A stretch of DNA of 5,199 nt from an uncultured Alphaproteobacteria bacterium (GTDB lineage Bacteria > Pseudomonadota > Alphaproteobacteria > Rickettsiales > UBA1997), in the NCBI GenBank assembly GCA_903858915.1, contig CAIOKL010000116.1, positions 1 through 5,199 of the forward strand, read 5' to 3'. Made by a program: the position numbers and the translations under genes. How positions within the stretch are numbered: the first letter of the stretch is position 1; each line of letters starts with the position of its first letter. The notes under the pieces are model-generated. The model was not told the origin of the DNA. It did no database searches and worked only from the letters and a program-made list of their open reading frames with translations. Below are positions 4,319 through 5,199 of this stretch, piece after piece.

Positions 4319-4520
4319 CTTACGCCCCTAAAAATTTCTACAAACTCAAAAAAACTTTACACTTTTAGTTTTCCCGCTTTAAAGGAGAGTGGGCAATAAA
4401 ATCGTAACTGAAGTTGCGAGTTTGGAGTCGCGAGGGTTCAGAAAACTAAAAACAAAAAAGGTTTTAAAGTTACAAAAAAAGTTAAAGAAAATAATCTCAA
4501 AAATGGCAATTTTTTGATTT
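4319..4520 (+). repeat. Palindromic repeat family 1, copy 5 (decayed)
   Basis: The order of parts is kept but bases have drifted. CTTACGCCCCTA stands for the CTTACACCCC end, and a worn hairpin 1 ends AAAGGAGAG. Hairpin 2 (4399-4422) is AAATCGTAAC, loop TGAA, GTTGCGAGTT, with one G-T pair and one mismatch. The box is GGAGTCGCGAGGGTTCAG, and the A-rich tail ends GGCAATTTTTTGATTT. The rest of the gap between the tRNA and the next gene (4162-4318 and 4521-4620) is A/T-rich, and I see no gene in it. An isolated AAATCAAGAGGCGATT at 4204-4219 resembles the tail motif of this family. Confidence 0.65.
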
Positions 4521-4620
4521 CAATTTTTCTTAAAAAAGCCATTCAACAATTACAAAATTAACTTTAAAAATCATCAATTTTTTTCACCAATTTTAGAATT
4601 GATTTAGCAATTTTTAAGCA

Positions 4621-4654
4621 ATAAAAAAGGAGTTTAAATTTCTTTAAACTCCTT
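4621..4654 (-). terminator. Rho-independent terminator of the Bax-inhibitor-1 gene
   Basis: A perfect 12-bp stem, AAGGAGTTTAAA (4627-4638) with TTTAAACTCCTT (4643-4654), encloses a 4-base loop. On the minus strand it is followed by TTTTTTAT. It begins 27 bases after the stop codon of the gene at 4682. The stem sits right for that gene and wrong for anything on the plus strand. Confidence 0.9.
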
Positions 4655-4681
4655 AATTAAAATCGAAATAATTCTTAGTGA

Positions 4682-5199
4682 TTAATTTCTTCTTTCGCCG
4701 AAGAATCTAAGAAGCATGATGAATAAATTGATGAAATCCATATAAAGATTTAAAGCGCCCATAACCGCCATTTTGTTGACAGCTTCGTCATTTCCAGCGA
4801 AGTGATAATAAGTTTGTTTAATTCTTTGAGTATCATAAGCGGTTAAGCCAATAAAGATGAAAACTCCAAGAAAAGAAATTGCAAAATCAAGACCAGAACT
4901 TTTTAAGAAAATGTTAACCAAAGATGCAACCATAATACCGATTAAACCCATGATTAAGAATGAACCAAAGTTGGTTAAATCTTTTTTAGTTGAGTAACCG
5001 TATATGCTCATAGCGCCGAAAGTTGAGGCGGTGATGAGAAATACGCGAGTGATGCTAGTTCCAGTGTAGATTGCGAAAATAGATGCCAAAGAAAGCCCCA
5101 TTAAACCAGAATAAATCCACAAAAAAGATTTAGCTTTTTCAGCGGAAATGGAATTTAATTTAATGCCAAAAAATATTACGAATCCAAGTGGCGCAAGCA
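4682..5199 (-). CDS. Bax inhibitor-1 / YccA family membrane protein (5' end outside window)
   Basis: The frame is open from the window edge to the TAA at 4682-4684, giving 171 visible residues. Family length is about 220-240, so roughly the first 60 are missing. The in-frame TTG at 5120-5122 is internal: residues upstream of it (LAPLGFVIFFGIKLNSISAE) continue the family pattern. Visible family signatures are LMGLSLASIF, the YTGTSITRVF loop, TFGAMSIYGY, a GSFLIMGLIGI helix, LTAYDTQRIK and the final ALNLYMDFINLF helix. The Asp in AYDTQ and the Asp in LYMDF probably correspond to the paired acidic residues that gate the calcium/proton leak in studied BI-1 homologues; the bacterial role is not settled. 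YccA members interact with FtsH in E. coli. Several helices cross the inner membrane. A strong terminator follows, so this is the last gene of its transcript. Confidence 0.93.
   Translation of the reverse strand, partial: LAPLGFVIFFGIKLNSISAEKAKSFLWIYSGLMGLSLASIFAIYTGTSITRVFLITASTFGAMSIYGYSTKKDLTNFGSFLIMGLIGIMVASLVNIFLKSSGLDFAISFLGVFIFIGLTAYDTQRIKQTYYHFAGNDEAVNKMAVMGALNLYMDFINLFIMLLRFFGERRN

Overview
The window is AT-rich and reads as a repeat-riddled accessory stretch between ordinary chromosomal genes. The best organism guess is an AT-rich alphaproteobacterium, possibly Rickettsiales- or Holosporales-like. This rests on the Bax-inhibitor-1/YccA protein at the right edge, a tRNA-Asn with encoded CCA, very low GC in the genes and a high density of palindromic repeats. 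The assignment is an inference; no marker gene settles it.

Layout. 1-209: the broken end of an AI-2E-family (PerM-like) transporter, unusually GC-rich for the window. It is fused to the last ~58 bp of an insertion sequence. 231-1086: no credible gene, but a mosaic of two palindromic repeat families. Family 1 carries a CTCTCCC...GGGAGAG hairpin followed by a second hairpin whose stem differs between copies. Family 2 is built on CCCTCACCCTARCCCTCTCCCC. 1087-2294: an apparently complete IS4-family insertion sequence with 32-bp imperfect terminal inverted repeats and an intact 354-aa DDE transposase. 2295-2898: more copies of both repeat families. 2899-3810 (minus): an unrecognised 303-aa protein with three N-terminal membrane segments, its own good promoter, and an open frame that continues 41 codons past its stop. 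3916-4091: a block of four consecutive hairpins between a 17-bp duplicate of the tRNA-Asn 3' end and the tRNA itself. 4087-4161 (minus): tRNA-Asn(GTT). 4319-4520: a decayed fifth copy of family 1. 4621-4654: a strong terminator for the gene that follows. 4682-5199 (minus): Bax-inhibitor-1/YccA protein, cut at its 5' end by the window edge.

How it fits together. There is no operon or pathway here: the recognisable genes are independent. What ties the region together is the relation between the insertion sequence and the palindromic repeats. Each of the four CTTACACCCC-type IS-end sequences at 230, 409, 1087 and 2294 abuts the inside of a CTCTCCCC-type hairpin. This suggests that the element targets palindromic repeats, or shares its ends with them. 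The second hairpin of family 1 keeps an AAC-loop-GTT tip while its stem changes on both sides together, as expected for a conserved fold. All of this comes from reading the sequence by eye; no alignments or searches were run.
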